Shown here in pieces: positions 14,211-14,532 of a stretch of 14,532 bases of DNA. This DNA comes from Thiobacillus sp. Lineage in GTDB: Bacteria > Pseudomonadota > Gammaproteobacteria > Burkholderiales > Thiobacillaceae. The position numbers were made by a program, and so were the translations under genes. Below the pieces are notes generated by a model. The model was not told where the DNA came from, searched no databases, and was given only the letters and a program-made list of their open reading frames with translations. How positions within the stretch are numbered: the stretch's first letter is position 1; every line of letters starts with the position of its first letter. The DNA lies in NCBI GenBank assembly GCA_011391285.1, contig JAABQU010000249.1:1-14532 (forward strand). Reading direction: 5' to 3'.

Positions 14211-14532
14211 TTAGCCCGAGCCGCGTGGCTTGCGTCCCGCACGGGCAAACAAGGCATCGAACAGCGGCCGTGGCAACACTTTCAGCAATTGCGCTACCAC
14301 GCCCATCTGCCAGGGCATCACGGCAAAGCGCGTGCCCCGCTCGATATGCCGTGCCATGCTGAGTACCGCGCGGTCAACTGGCATCAGGAAGGGCATGGGA
14401 TACGGATTCTTTTCGGTCATTGGCGTATCGATATAGCCGGGTACCAGTGTCACGACTCTCACGCCGCTGCCGCGCAACTCGACCCGCAGGCTTTCCAGGT
14501 AGGCAATAGCGGCGGCCTTCGAGGCAGAGTAA
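14211..14532 (-). CDS. Short-chain dehydrogenase/reductase, C-terminal fragment
   Basis: 106 residues are visible before the right window edge. The fragment begins with YSASKAA, the SDR catalytic YxxxK motif, and continues AIAYLESLRVEL. LVPGYIDTPMT follows, which is the PG-x-x-x-T cofactor-side motif of classical SDR oxidoreductases. It ends in a basic tail, ARAGRKPRGSG. The Rossmann GxxxGxG region and the catalytic serine lie outside the window, so substrate and NAD/NADP choice cannot be judged. The diguanylate cyclase gene starts ten bases downstream on the same strand, so the two may be co-transcribed. Confidence 0.9.
   Translation of the reverse strand, partial: YSASKAAAIAYLESLRVELRGSGVRVVTLVPGYIDTPMTEKNPYPMPFLMPVDRAVLSMARHIERGTRFAVMPWQMGVVAQLLKVLPRPLFDALFARAGRKPRGSG

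Overview
The window looks like chromosomal DNA from a GC-rich betaproteobacterium, probably a facultatively anaerobic (respiring or denitrifying) member of a Rhodocyclales-like group. This is inferred from the gene content: the O2-independent ubiquinone genes ubiU-ubiV-ubiT behind an FNR/ANR-type box, a periplasmic MsrA/MsrB fusion, a ChaN-family protein, and c-di-GMP and phosphorelay sensors. No phage, transposase, CRISPR, tRNA or rRNA gene is visible. Genes are densely packed, and gene ends overlap or sit a few bases apart.

Layout. 1-93 (-): start of an exported protein with a twin-arginine-like signal, cut by the window edge. 183-1457 (-): exported MsrA-thioredoxin-MsrB fusion. 1571-4722 (+): two-gene unit of a ChaN-family protein with a C-terminal PDZ domain and an exported M1-type metallopeptidase, joined by an ATGA overlap. 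4750-5904 (-): GNAT/FemAB-like protein of the DUF482 family. 5904-6041: AT-richer divergent control region with two inverted repeats, a candidate promoter and a possible 15-codon leader ORF, ahead of an 89-residue unknown protein (6042-6311, +). 6314-8743 (-): tripartite hybrid histidine kinase. 8849-12631 (-): apparent five-gene operon ubiU-ubiV-ubiT-vanZ-like-mazG-like. 12734-14200 (-): dCache-GGDEF diguanylate cyclase, directly behind the C-terminal part of a short-chain dehydrogenase (14211-14532, -).

The best functional story is the ubiUVT operon. Both U32-family proteins retain the four cysteines that bind the 4Fe-4S clusters. The intergenic region before ubiU has a perfect TTGAC-N4-GTCAA box centred 41.5 bp before the start predicted from a TATAGT -10 box, the classic geometry of an FNR-activated promoter. 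Cells would then switch on oxygen-independent ubiquinone hydroxylation when oxygen falls.

The least explained signals are two. One is a short dispersed repeat with four copies in 14.5 kb, each touching or almost touching a stop codon. The other is the palindromic control region at 5920-5956 in front of a small protein I do not recognise. I found no clearly new multi-gene system such as a defence island.
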